A DNA stretch of 59,589 nucleotides. Origin: Lentisphaeria bacterium (GTDB taxonomy: Bacteria > Verrucomicrobiota > Lentisphaeria > Victivallales > UBA1829). Below the pieces are notes generated by a model. The model searched no databases, was not told the DNA's origin, and saw only the letters and a list, made by a program, of their open reading frames with translations. The stretch is taken from positions 1-59,589 of the forward strand of contig JAGCNI010000054.1 of NCBI GenBank assembly GCA_017646015.1, read 5' to 3'. Shown here one piece after another: positions 33,702 to 42,062 of this stretch; the stretch's first letter is position 1; each line of letters starts with the position of its first letter. The translations under genes were made by a program, and so were the position numbers.

Positions 33702-34516
33702 TATCTCTCAAGTCTTTCTCTTATATATTGAATTGTTTTCAATGGTGATACCCCTTCTGTCAGCAAGTGCCGTGGCACTCCGTAGATCCGTTTTGAACGG
33801 ACCGCAGAAGATGCCGATACCCCCGGTTGAGATGCAAGCCTGACTGGATCTCCGCTTCCCTCCACATAAAAAAGGACTTCCGGAGCTTCCTGACAGACCC
33901 TTTCCGCATTGATCAATCCCGTCCGGCGGATCGGGATCATTCCTCCTGCCGCACGCACAAGATCTCCAATGTATGATTCATTCCCGGCATAACGCCCGGA
34001 TGTATAAAGCTCAAACATCACTTTCGGTATTTTCCTCCCGGTTCTATCCTTTGACACGGAGAGCATCGTCAACTCTTTCCGGAACGCATCGGACAATGCC
34101 GCAGCTTCTTTTTCTTTCCCGGTCAATCTGCCCAGCTGCATAAGAAAATCCGGATACTGTTCCAATCGGACCGGTCCAACTTTTTCAACCCGGATCCCCA
34201 TCCGTTTCAACTCTCTTTCCGCATCATGCTGATAGTACCAGATCACAGCACAGTCGATCCCCAATCCAACCACTTTTTCCCGGGAAAACAGACTCCCTTT
34301 TCCGACAACTGCCGGAGAATCCACTCCCGCAACGATCAAGCCATATTCATCGATCGCCGCCGGTCGGACTCCCAACGCAAGCAACGTATGAGTCGCAGCC
34401 GCAGATAAAGAGAGAATTCTGGCTGGAGCCTTCTGCTCCAGCCCTTGCGGTTCCGGCGAACATCCCGTCAGAAACAGCAGCCCCACCAATAAAAAATTAA
34501 AAAGAATATCCCTCAT
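33701..34516 (-). CDS. BtuF/FecB-like substrate-binding lipoprotein
   Basis: This 271-residue protein has a lipoprotein signal ending LLFLTGC (Cys19) and two lobes of the periplasmic-binding-protein type. RILSLSAAATHTLLALGVRP starts the first lobe and IGDLVRAAGGMIPIRR lies in the second. It would deliver cobalamin or a siderophore to the FecCD-type permease. Its start overlaps the end of the pseudopilin gene by 20 bp. Without binding-site comparison I cannot say whether the ligand is a corrinoid or an iron chelate. Confidence 0.85.
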   Translation of the reverse strand: MRDILFNFLLVGLLFLTGCSPEPQGLEQKAPARILSLSAAATHTLLALGVRPAAIDEYGLIVAGVDSPAVVGKGSLFSREKVVGLGIDCAVIWYYQHDAERELKRMGIRVEKVGPVRLEQYPDFLMQLGRLTGKEKEAAALSDAFRKELTMLSVSKDRTGRKIPKVMFELYTSGRYAGNESYIGDLVRAAGGMIPIRRTGLINAERVCQEAPEVLFYVEGSGDPVRLASQPGVSASSAVRSKRIYGVPRHLLTEGVSPLKTIQYIRERLER

Positions 34517-35204
34517 TCGTATAATCCCAGTAACGGTTCGGAGAAGTTTTGAAACTCAAACCATCCGCATGACCATCGGCAAATACAGCATTATACAAAT
34601 ACTGCTGACGGTTGTGACGGAATGATAAATATTTGCAATACCCCCCCGTAATGGAAAGTTCTTCATTGAAAACATCCAGCACCGGAACAGCAACAGTTGT
34701 CCCGATGTAATACATCCCCCCGTCCGAGAAAGTAATAAACTCCGATGCCGATCGGATCGCAGACAAACGAATCCCATTCCAAAGGATCGGAGTCCCATTC
34801 TCCCGGCGGGACGGGTAACATTGGTTGATCCCGTAGCTCAAATAAATCCTGTTCTCCGGGGATTCAATAAAACACTTCTCTTTTGTCCGCTGATCTGAGG
34901 AACAACGGAACACAGTATTCATTTGTTTATCAGCCTGCATTCTGAAATAAGGGATCAGAAGATCCATCCAGCGGATCCCCTGTTTACTGACAGGCGGAGT
35001 ATATGTATAATCATTGCAATATTGGCTGTAAGCCAAACCGAGCTGTCTGAGATTTCCAATACAGCTTCCGCCCCTTGCCCGTTCCCGTGCAGAAACCAGA
35101 ACAGGCAGCAGTAATCCGGCAAGAATACAAAGGATCGTAATCACAGCAAGCAGTTCCACGATCGTAAAATAAACTCTTTTTCCCGACATACACTTTGTTT
35201 CCAT
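34497..35204 (-). CDS. Pseudopilin-like protein with type IV pilin N-terminus (DUF1559-like)
   Basis: The protein is about 235 residues; ATGs at 35204 and 35189 are both possible. It has the hydrophobic pilin helix FTIVELLAVITILCILAGLL with Glu at +5. The body shows SCIGNLRQLGLAYSQYCNDY, TFSDGG and FADGHADGLS, typical of the DUF1559-type pseudopilins that are highly multiplied in Lentisphaerota. The residue before the Phe is Tyr rather than the Gly usually needed by prepilin peptidase. It precedes the importer genes and overlaps the next one by 20 bp, but a functional tie is unclear. Confidence 0.82.
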   Translation of the reverse strand: METKCMSGKRVYFTIVELLAVITILCILAGLLLPVLVSARERARGGSCIGNLRQLGLAYSQYCNDYTYTPPVSKQGIRWMDLLIPYFRMQADKQMNTVFRCSSDQRTKEKCFIESPENRIYLSYGINQCYPSRRENGTPILWNGIRLSAIRSASEFITFSDGGMYYIGTTVAVPVLDVFNEELSITGGYCKYLSFRHNRQQYLYNAVFADGHADGLSFKTSPNRYWDYTNEGYSF

Positions 35205-35226
35205 TCTTTGATTTCTGATGCAATGT

Positions 35227-35255
35227 ACTATACTGCAACCGGATTCATAATACAA
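35227..35255 (-). promoter_or_regulatory. Promoter of the pseudopilin-importer operon
   Basis: On the minus strand TTGTAT (35255-35250), a 17-bp spacer and TATAGT (35232-35227) are close to the pseudopilin start, which supports the shorter start codons at 35204 or 35189. Confidence 0.5.
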
Positions 35256-35418
35256 ATCAACGCTCTCATTTCTGACAAAAAATTTATCAGGCATTCCCCG
35301 CACTTCATACTGCCAGAAAACTGCTTTTAATAATTTCAATACAAAACAGTATTATTTTCAAATCTTTTTCGCTGAAATATATCAACCAATACGATGCAAT
35401 TTTTCTGAAAAAAATTGG

Positions 35419-35439
35419 TATAAAAATTTGATTTTTATA
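35419..35439. promoter_or_regulatory. A/T-rich palindrome upstream of the polyene-like cluster, candidate operator
   Basis: TATAAAAAT and ATTTTTATA flank the trinucleotide TTG in a perfect 9-bp inverted repeat. It lies in the 337-bp divergent region between the pseudopilin operon and the large biosynthetic operon, just upstream of a perfect TATAAT (35460-35465) that may be the cluster's -10 box. No good -35 partner is seen. In such A/T-rich DNA chance is a real alternative. Confidence 0.35.
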
Positions 35440-35541
35440 AAAAACAGAGTTAAATTGAATATAATAAATGTATTTTTTACAGCAGGTATTGACTTTACTG
35501 AAAAAAAAGAAACGGTTACAACCGGGAAAGGAAAAGAATTT

Positions 35542-36120
35542 ATGAAGTTGATCAACACTTTGGGATTGTGCGTTTCTGTATGTATGATTCTGGCAGCAAT
35601 GACAGGTTGCGGTGGCGGAAATGCCGTCCCGGAAGAAACGGATGTTCCCAAACAGGAACTCAAACCCGGCATTGAATTCCATGCAAAACTCGCTCATCTC
35701 TATTCCATTCTGAAAACAACAGATCCGTTGCAGAAGACTTGCAGAATCGAATCAGCGGACGCTCTTACCGGTGAACAGATAAAAATGCTTCAGGATATGC
35801 TCAGCTATTACGGCGTCACAGTTGTCAACGCTGATCAGGAAGCATACTACACACTGCTGGTCACATTCCACACGACAACTTTCCGCTGCCGCACAACTTC
35901 CATTCTGGAACTGGATCTGAAAAGCAATTCCAACAACCAGTCTGTCTGGAGTGCCAACAGCCGTTGCAGCGCAAGAGATACGTATTCATCCAAGGCTTTT
36001 GTCTCCTCTCTGATCGCAACTGCCATGACCAATTTCTACCGTTCAGTACAACGGAATGTTGCGAAATCAGATGTACTCCACTTCTACAGTCAGGTTTACA
36101 GCAACAAGGATAATAAATGA
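35542..36120 (+). CDS. Small lipoprotein of unknown function, first gene of the polyene-like operon
   Basis: From the ATG at 35542, preceded by AAAGGA, the protein has 192 residues and a lipoprotein signal MILAAMTGC (Cys23). The mature part has LQDMLSYYGVTVVNADQEAY and YYTLLVTFHTTTFRCRTTSI, resembling small outer-membrane lipoproteins of the DUF4136 style, but I do not recognise the family. Its stop overlaps the ketoreductase start by four bases, so it belongs to the cluster and may act in transport or surface display of the product. Confidence 0.7.
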   Translation: MKLINTLGLCVSVCMILAAMTGCGGGNAVPEETDVPKQELKPGIEFHAKLAHLYSILKTTDPLQKTCRIESADALTGEQIKMLQDMLSYYGVTVVNADQEAYYTLLVTFHTTTFRCRTTSILELDLKSNSNNQSVWSANSRCSARDTYSSKAFVSSLIATAMTNFYRSVQRNVAKSDVLHFYSQVYSNKDNK

Positions 36121-36836
36121 AAGAAGCAATCGTCATCGGCGCAACCAGAGGAATCGGAAAAACGATCGCATTGCGTCTCGCAGCAGATGGATTCAAAGTA
36201 TATGCCACAGGGCGGAATCCGGAAGCGTTGAATAACGGGGTCATTGCAGAAGCGGCAAATGCGGGATACACCATGATCCCCCTGATTTTTGATATGACAG
36301 ACAGAGATGCTGTCAACCGTGTTTATGCTCAGTATTTTCCGGATCACGCCCCGGATGCAGTCGTTTACAACGCCGGAACCAATGCCGATGATCTTTTTGC
36401 TTTCATGTCCCCGGAGGCTTGGGATAAAGTTCTTCATACGAATGTGGATGGTTTTTACAATACAGTTCAGCCGTTGATCGCCAACATGATCGCTCAGAAA
36501 AACGGTAGAGTTGTTGTTATCAGCAGTGTATCCGGAATGACCGGTCAGACAGGTCAGGTCAACTATTCCGCCTCAAAAGCGGCTCTGATCGGTGCGGCAA
36601 AAGCTCTGGCAAGAGAAGTTGCAAGAAAAAATGTACTGGTCAATGTGGTCGCTCCTGGTGTCATTGATACCGATATGACAAAAGATCTCCCGAAAGAACA
36701 TGTACTCCCCCTGATCCCGATGCGGCGTTACGGCGTCACGGAAGAAATCGCCGGAGTGGTCAGTTTCCTCTGCGGTCCGGACAGTTCCTATATGACCGGA
36801 CAGGTTCTCGGGGTCAATGGCGGCATGTATATCTGA
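36117..36836 (+). CDS. 3-oxoacyl-ACP reductase, FabG/ApeQ-like
   Basis: This short-chain dehydrogenase of 239 residues reduces the beta-keto group after each condensation. It has the NADPH motif VIGATRGIGK (Gly8 to Gly14), YNAGTN, the catalytic Ser in VVISSVSGM and Tyr-Lys in NYSASKAAL, plus NVVAPGVIDTDM and the C-terminal GQVLGVNGGMYI. All catalytic residues are present. It overlaps the upstream lipoprotein gene by four bases and lies 15 bp before the flavoprotein gene. In aryl polyene clusters the same activity is called ApeQ. Confidence 0.92.
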   Translation: MKEAIVIGATRGIGKTIALRLAADGFKVYATGRNPEALNNGVIAEAANAGYTMIPLIFDMTDRDAVNRVYAQYFPDHAPDAVVYNAGTNADDLFAFMSPEAWDKVLHTNVDGFYNTVQPLIANMIAQKNGRVVVISSVSGMTGQTGQVNYSASKAALIGAAKALAREVARKNVLVNVVAPGVIDTDMTKDLPKEHVLPLIPMRRYGVTEEIAGVVSFLCGPDSSYMTGQVLGVNGGMYI

Positions 36837-36851
36837 AGCAAGGAATAATTC

Positions 36852-38405
36852 ATGACAACAGACAAGGCTGATACAATACACTGTGATTATTTGATTATCG
36901 GATGCGGGATCTCCGGCATGGCAATGGCACATCTGCTTGCCAAGACCGGTGCTTCGGTGTGTGTCTTGGAACGGGGGACTCATCCCGGCGGATCCATGCG
37001 GCGTTTTTACAGAAAAGGATGTCCGCTGGATACAGGATTCCATTTCACCACAGGACTCTCCGGCGCATTCGGTGATATGTTCCGTTATCTGGGAATGTAT
37101 CAAGCTCTTGAAGAAGTTCCTGTTGATAAAAAAATCTTTCTGGCTGACCGGAACAGGATGTTTGATCTGCCGCGGAGACAGGAAGAGGTCATAGAATATT
37201 ATGCGCAACAATTCCCGGAATATCAGGAACAGATCCGGCATTTTCTCGGACAGGAAAAAAATATTTTTGAAACAACAGCCCTGTTTTCTCTTGATCCGTC
37301 TCATCAATCTCTGTTGACTCAAATCAACTTTACGGAATCCGATATCATCCCGCTTCTGCAATATGTACGAACTCTCGGAATGCCGCCGGAATTGGAAGTG
37401 CTGCTTTGTTCTTTTGCGATCTGCTGCAGCGGAACTCCGGCAAACGAGATCTCTCTTTCCACCCTGTGCCGGATCAATTACGGACTGAATGATAACCTTG
37501 TCCGTTTTGCAGACGGAGGGGATGCAGTGATCGAATGTTTCATGCAGGCTGTTGAAAAATACAATATCCGCCTGTTGACCAATACACAAATTGCGGAATG
37601 TATTCCGGAGGCAGGCAACGGACGGAAAGAATGTCACAAAGTCATCACCTCAACAGGAAAAACGATTACTTTTGACAACTGTATTTTCTCCACACATCCG
37701 ATCGATATTTTCCGTACGATCTCCCCGATTTCCAACAATGTTCTTTTTGCGGAACGGATCCGGGAATTTGAAGAAAGCTGCGGATTTTTCACTTTGTGGG
37801 CAAAAGTCAAAGGCGGGGAAGAAAGAGATATCAACCAACCGCCCAACGCCAGTTTGATCTCCTACCTGAGAAAAACAAAACTGGATACATTGATGTCACC
37901 CGTGGAACCGGACAATACTGCCACCGGAGTGATGACAGTGGAAGAGATCGATTCCACCGGAAAACCATGCGAAACGCTGACTGTTTTTGAAAATGTTTTC
38001 CCGGAAGAGTGTGCGGAATGGGAAGCTACACGAATCGGACAGCGTGGAGCGGCGTATCAGGCGTATAAACAGAAACGATGCGGGGAACTGTTGGAAAAAA
38101 CATACCGTGTCCGTCCGGATCTGGAAGGAAAACTGGAATTCCTTGATTCGGCATCCCAGCTGACATACAGGGATTATCTTTCTCCGTTCGGCTCTGCTTA
38201 CGGTGTCCGTCAGAAAGTCAATCAATTCAATATATTCGGACGTCTGCCGATCCGGAACTTTTATGCGATCGGCCAGAATGCCCTGCTGCCGGGAGTCTTC
38301 GGAGCAATGCAGTCCTCTTTTGTTCTCTGGCGGAAACTGATCGGAGAACAACGGTATCAGCAAGAGATCAGCGAATACAATAAAACCAAAGGATTTATGA
38401 AATGA
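36852..38405 (+). CDS. FAD-dependent phytoene-desaturase/carotenoid-isomerase-like oxidoreductase
   Basis: This 517-residue flavoprotein has an N-terminal FAD-binding motif YLIIGCGISGMAMA (GxGxxG at 17-22) followed by CVLERGTHPGGSMRRF, and YAIGQNALLPGVFGAMQSS near the C-terminus, as in CrtI, CrtISO and retinol saturases. Such enzymes dehydrogenate, isomerise or saturate polyenes. It is not part of the usual aryl polyene gene set but has been linked to ladderane lipid clusters. Its stop overlaps the first ketosynthase start by four bases, so it probably acts on the ACP-bound or released chain. Confidence 0.87.
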   Translation: MTTDKADTIHCDYLIIGCGISGMAMAHLLAKTGASVCVLERGTHPGGSMRRFYRKGCPLDTGFHFTTGLSGAFGDMFRYLGMYQALEEVPVDKKIFLADRNRMFDLPRRQEEVIEYYAQQFPEYQEQIRHFLGQEKNIFETTALFSLDPSHQSLLTQINFTESDIIPLLQYVRTLGMPPELEVLLCSFAICCSGTPANEISLSTLCRINYGLNDNLVRFADGGDAVIECFMQAVEKYNIRLLTNTQIAECIPEAGNGRKECHKVITSTGKTITFDNCIFSTHPIDIFRTISPISNNVLFAERIREFEESCGFFTLWAKVKGGEERDINQPPNASLISYLRKTKLDTLMSPVEPDNTATGVMTVEEIDSTGKPCETLTVFENVFPEECAEWEATRIGQRGAAYQAYKQKRCGELLEKTYRVRPDLEGKLEFLDSASQLTYRDYLSPFGSAYGVRQKVNQFNIFGRLPIRNFYAIGQNALLPGVFGAMQSSFVLWRKLIGEQRYQQEISEYNKTKGFMK

Positions 38406-39658
38406 ATAAAAAACGGTGTGTTATAACAGGAATGGGAGTCGTTTCTCCTTTGGGAAATACACTTGAGCAGTTTTATACAGGACTGCGTTCCGGTCTTTGC
38501 GGGATTCGTGAAATGACGGAATGGGACATTGCCGGAGCGGGAACAGCGGATGCAACTTATTTCGGTTCTCCGGTGGAACTGGATGAAAAATTTATCAAAT
38601 CCCTGCCCCGTTCCATGCGGCGTTCCATGAGTAAAATTTCACTCTATGCCTCCTGCGCTGCATTGCAAGCGATTGAACAGGCAGGTTTGCAGATCGGAGA
38701 ATTGAATAACCAACGGACAGGATGTATCATCGGTTCCACCATGGGCGGAACAAGTGCCATTTCGGAAGCATACAGGATCGTTACTTTCGGAAAAGGTTTG
38801 GAAGAGATGTCTTCCATGCAGTTCTTCAAAAGTGTCTCGCATACAGCTGTATTCAACGTATCTCATTTTTTGAATATCACCGGAACAGTCATGGCACCCT
38901 GTGCGGCATGTGCCTCGGCATTACAGTCGATCGGGCACGCAATGGAATTGATTTCATTCGGAAAACAGGATATTGTTGTCTGCGGTGGTGCGGAAGAATT
39001 GGCACCGGAAGTATCCGGCTCTTTTGAAGTGATCTATGCGGGAGTATCCTCCACCCGGATGAAAGATCCGAAACAATGTTCCCGTCCGTTTGACAGTCGT
39101 CGCAGCGGACTGGTCTGCGGAGAAGGTGCCGGCATTTTTGTTTTGGAAGAATTGGAACATGCCAAAGCCCGCGGAGCTGAAATTCTGGCAGAAGTTGTCG
39201 GTTATGCCACCTGCGGCTGCGGAACACAGATCAGCCAGTCCGATGCACCAGCCATCCGGAAATGTCTTGAAATGGTCTATGCCGATGCGGAAATCTCACC
39301 GGATCAGACGGATTATATCAATGCTCATGCGACCTCCACTTTGCAGGGGGATTTTTCAGAAGCAACAGCGATCCGTGAATTTTTCGGAGAAAAAACACCT
39401 CCGGTCAGCAGTCTGAAAGGACATATCGGTCATACGCTGGGAGCATCCGGAGCATTGGAACTGGCGGCTTCATTGAAAATGATGCAGGAATCGGAAATCA
39501 TCCCGACACTGAATCTGGAATCGCCGGGCGAAGGATGTGAAGGAATTGATCATGTCATGGCGGAACCCCGGAAAAAACAATTGGATCTGATCCTGAAAAA
39601 CAGTTTTGCATTCGGCGGGATCAATGCCGCTCTGCTTTGTAAAAAATATCAGAATTAA
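38402..39658 (+). CDS. Beta-ketoacyl-ACP synthase II-type ketosynthase (KS1)
   Basis: This is a full-length ketosynthase of 418 residues. The catalytic triad is intact: Cys170 in PCAACASALQS, His in NAHATSTLQGD and His in GHIGHTLGASG. The C-terminal SFAFGGINAALL is typical of FabF. It performs decarboxylative Claisen condensation of malonyl-ACP with the growing chain. It is followed by the first ACP gene 30 bp downstream. It is the longest and most FabF-like of the three complete ketosynthases in the operon. Confidence 0.95.
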   Translation: MNKKRCVITGMGVVSPLGNTLEQFYTGLRSGLCGIREMTEWDIAGAGTADATYFGSPVELDEKFIKSLPRSMRRSMSKISLYASCAALQAIEQAGLQIGELNNQRTGCIIGSTMGGTSAISEAYRIVTFGKGLEEMSSMQFFKSVSHTAVFNVSHFLNITGTVMAPCAACASALQSIGHAMELISFGKQDIVVCGGAEELAPEVSGSFEVIYAGVSSTRMKDPKQCSRPFDSRRSGLVCGEGAGIFVLEELEHAKARGAEILAEVVGYATCGCGTQISQSDAPAIRKCLEMVYADAEISPDQTDYINAHATSTLQGDFSEATAIREFFGEKTPPVSSLKGHIGHTLGASGALELAASLKMMQESEIIPTLNLESPGEGCEGIDHVMAEPRKKQLDLILKNSFAFGGINAALLCKKYQN

Positions 39659-39688
39659 CCTCAATATTTATATAAGGAAACACAACAC

Positions 39689-39997
39689 ATGGAACGTACA
39701 GAACTTATCGCAGCAATCAACAAAACGTTTGTAGAAACCCTGGAAGTCCCCGAAGAAGATCTCAAGCCGGAAGCTCAGATTTTTGCGGATCTCGGACTGG
39801 ACAGTTTGGATATGGTTGATTTGATGATCGGTCTGCAGCGCCGTTTCGGGATCTCTCTGCGTCAGAGTGAAGAAATGCGTCAGATCGTGACCCTCAATGA
39901 CCTCTATGATTTCTTTGAAAAACTGGAAAAGCAGGAAAAGGCACAAGGGGTCGATACCGACAGCAAAATCAAAGAGATCATGAATCAGGATAAATAA
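39689..39997 (+). CDS. Acyl carrier protein 1
   Basis: This 102-residue protein has the phosphopantetheine site DLGLDSLDMVDLM, with Ser39 as the attachment residue. An AAGGAA ribosome-binding site precedes the start. A hydrophilic C-terminal extension of about 20 residues (KAQGVDTDSKIKEIM) goes beyond the standard ACP fold. It carries intermediates for the cluster's ketosynthases. It sits between KS1 and the PlsC-like acyltransferase. Confidence 0.95.
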   Translation: MERTELIAAINKTFVETLEVPEEDLKPEAQIFADLGLDSLDMVDLMIGLQRRFGISLRQSEEMRQIVTLNDLYDFFEKLEKQEKAQGVDTDSKIKEIMNQDK

Positions 39998-40024
39998 CCC
40001 GCTCCGGCAGTTTTTTTCAGTGGT

Positions 40025-40780
40025 ATGTTTATTTCGACTCTGATCTATGTCCAGTTTCTGTTTTGCACAGCGGTCTATACCATTCTTGCGGCTCCGTTCT
40101 GCACGTGGGGAATGATCCGTGCAAAACTCCTGAAACGGGGCGATGCGGGCGATGTCATACGGTATTTTATTCTGCTGTATGGAAAAACGATCCTGCGTTT
40201 TGTCTTCCCGCCATGGATCAGACTCCGTTATGAAAATACCGATGGAACTTCCTGTTGCGGAGGGATCTATGTTTTCAACCACCGTTCAGCCTCCGATCCG
40301 TTTCTGGTGGCTGCGGTTTCGGAGATTCCTCCTGCACAGATTGCCAATGATTGGCCCATGCGACTTCCCTTTCTCGGATTTTTTGCCCGTCTCGGCGGAT
40401 ATATTGACATCAAAAATCTGACCTATGAGGAAGTGTTGAAAAAAGTCAGAGAACTGGTATCCCGTGGGATTCCGGTCATGGCTTTTCCCGAGGGAACACG
40501 CTCCGGCAACAGACAGATGAATCAATTTTATTCGACTGTTTTCCGGGTGGCAAAAGAGCTTGAATGTCCTCTGACACCGGTCGTCATTGCAGGAAATGAA
40601 GAAATCCCGAACCGTCAATTCAAAATGAAATGCGGTCATATTCTGATCCGGAAACTGCCTCCGCTTGATCCGGAAATGCTCCGTTCAGAAAGTGCATTTG
40701 TCATAAAACAGAAAATCCGTTCCATCATCTTGGAAGAAAGCATGCGAATGGATGCGATCTTAGATCAAAAAGGTAAATGA
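40025..40780 (+). CDS. PlsC-like 1-acyl-glycerol-3-phosphate acyltransferase-type protein
   Basis: The 251-residue protein has two N-terminal hydrophobic segments and the PlsC domain with NHRSASDPF (His86 and Asp91, the HX4D catalytic pair) and FPEGTRSGN. It could transfer the finished acyl or polyene chain from ACP to a glycerol- or sugar-based acceptor. Aryl polyene clusters also contain such an acyltransferase. Its stop and the ligase start overlap by four bases. No mutation in the catalytic motifs is seen. Confidence 0.9.
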   Translation: MFISTLIYVQFLFCTAVYTILAAPFCTWGMIRAKLLKRGDAGDVIRYFILLYGKTILRFVFPPWIRLRYENTDGTSCCGGIYVFNHRSASDPFLVAAVSEIPPAQIANDWPMRLPFLGFFARLGGYIDIKNLTYEEVLKKVRELVSRGIPVMAFPEGTRSGNRQMNQFYSTVFRVAKELECPLTPVVIAGNEEIPNRQFKMKCGHILIRKLPPLDPEMLRSESAFVIKQKIRSIILEESMRMDAILDQKGK

Positions 40781-42060
40781 TGTTCAATTATTCAAAAGAA
40801 ACCGAATTTCTCTCCCTGCCGGGGCTCACTCAGCTGCAAACCCGGAAAATGCGGGAACATCTTGCGTACTGCAAGGCTCATTCCCCGTTTTACAAAGATA
40901 AACTCAAGGATATAGATCCGGAAACTTTCACGCTGGATAATATTGGAGCATTGCCTTTCACGACCAAAGATGATATTGTGGAAAATCAGGATACCTTCCT
41001 TGCCTGTACAGAAAAAGATTTCAGAGATATTGTTTTCACCTCCGGAACAACCGGGGAACCGTGCCGTTTTATCTACACACAAAACGACTTGGAACGCAAC
41101 GCCTACAATGAAGAACGTTGTTTCTGTACAGCCGGAGTCAATGCGGAAGACCGGATTCTGCTGACTTGCACACTCGACCGTTGTTTTATTGCCGGAATGG
41201 CGTACTACATGGGCGGAATGAAAACAGGGGCGTCTGTTTTGAGAAATGGGCTCTCCTCGATTGAAAGTCATCTCTGGATCATCCGGAAAGTCCGTCCGAC
41301 TGTTATTGTCGGGATCGCTTCATTTCTGGTGAAACTGGCTGAACTGGCACAACGTGAAAATGTTTCTCTCGATCATATCCGTTGTCTGATTTGTGTCGGA
41401 GAGCCGATCAAAGATGAAAAATTTGTATTGAACGGGATCGGCAGCCGTCTCCAGCAATTCTATCCGCATGCGGAACTGTTTGCGACCTATGCCTCCACAG
41501 AAATCACCACCGGTTTTTCGGAATGTTCCTGTCATTGCGGCGGACACCAACCGGCAGATCTCGCCTATCTTGAGATCATTGATGAAAATGGCAATACAGT
41601 TCCGCCCGGACAGCCCGGCGAAGTCGTTGTCACTCCTTTCGGTATCACCGGTATGCCGCTGATCCGGTTCCGGACAGGCGATATCAGCTTCATGCTTTCT
41701 GAACCGTGTCGATGCGGGCGCAATACGCCGCGGCTCGGTCCGATCCTCGGACGGAAAAAACATTTACTGAAATATAAAGGCACCTCGATCTATCCGCAAG
41801 TGATATTCAATACACTTACAGCGATCCCGGGTATCGACAACTATTATGTTGTTGCCTATGGTGAAGATCTTTCCGACTCGATCGAAGTTGTGATTTCCAC
41901 GACCGATCCGGCGTTAACACCGGAATCAGTACAGCGTCAACTTTCCGTGACCTGCCGAGCCCGTATTCCGGTTGTGATCCGGGATACAGCGGAAGTCGCC
42001 GCCATGGTCTTCGGTTCTTCCCGAAAACCGCAGCATTTCTTTGATAAACGGGGAGAATAA
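40777..42060 (+). CDS. Phenylacetate-CoA ligase-like (PaaK-family) adenylate-forming enzyme
   Basis: The 427-residue protein matches the PaaK family: FTSGTTGEPCRF adenylate-binding loop, ATYASTEITTGF, IRFRTGDISFM and a Cys-rich SECSCHCGGHQ segment that resembles the metal-binding loop of this family. It probably activates an aromatic or other carboxylic acid as a starter unit. It lies between the PlsC-like gene (four-base overlap) and the SPASM-dehydratase fusion (2-bp gap). The substrate is unknown, and no ammonia-lyase that would make a cinnamate or coumarate starter is seen in the window. Confidence 0.88.
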   Translation: MMFNYSKETEFLSLPGLTQLQTRKMREHLAYCKAHSPFYKDKLKDIDPETFTLDNIGALPFTTKDDIVENQDTFLACTEKDFRDIVFTSGTTGEPCRFIYTQNDLERNAYNEERCFCTAGVNAEDRILLTCTLDRCFIAGMAYYMGGMKTGASVLRNGLSSIESHLWIIRKVRPTVIVGIASFLVKLAELAQRENVSLDHIRCLICVGEPIKDEKFVLNGIGSRLQQFYPHAELFATYASTEITTGFSECSCHCGGHQPADLAYLEIIDENGNTVPPGQPGEVVVTPFGITGMPLIRFRTGDISFMLSEPCRCGRNTPRLGPILGRKKHLLKYKGTSIYPQVIFNTLTAIPGIDNYYVVAYGEDLSDSIEVVISTTDPALTPESVQRQLSVTCRARIPVVIRDTAEVAAMVFGSSRKPQHFFDKRGE

Positions 42061-42062
42061 AG

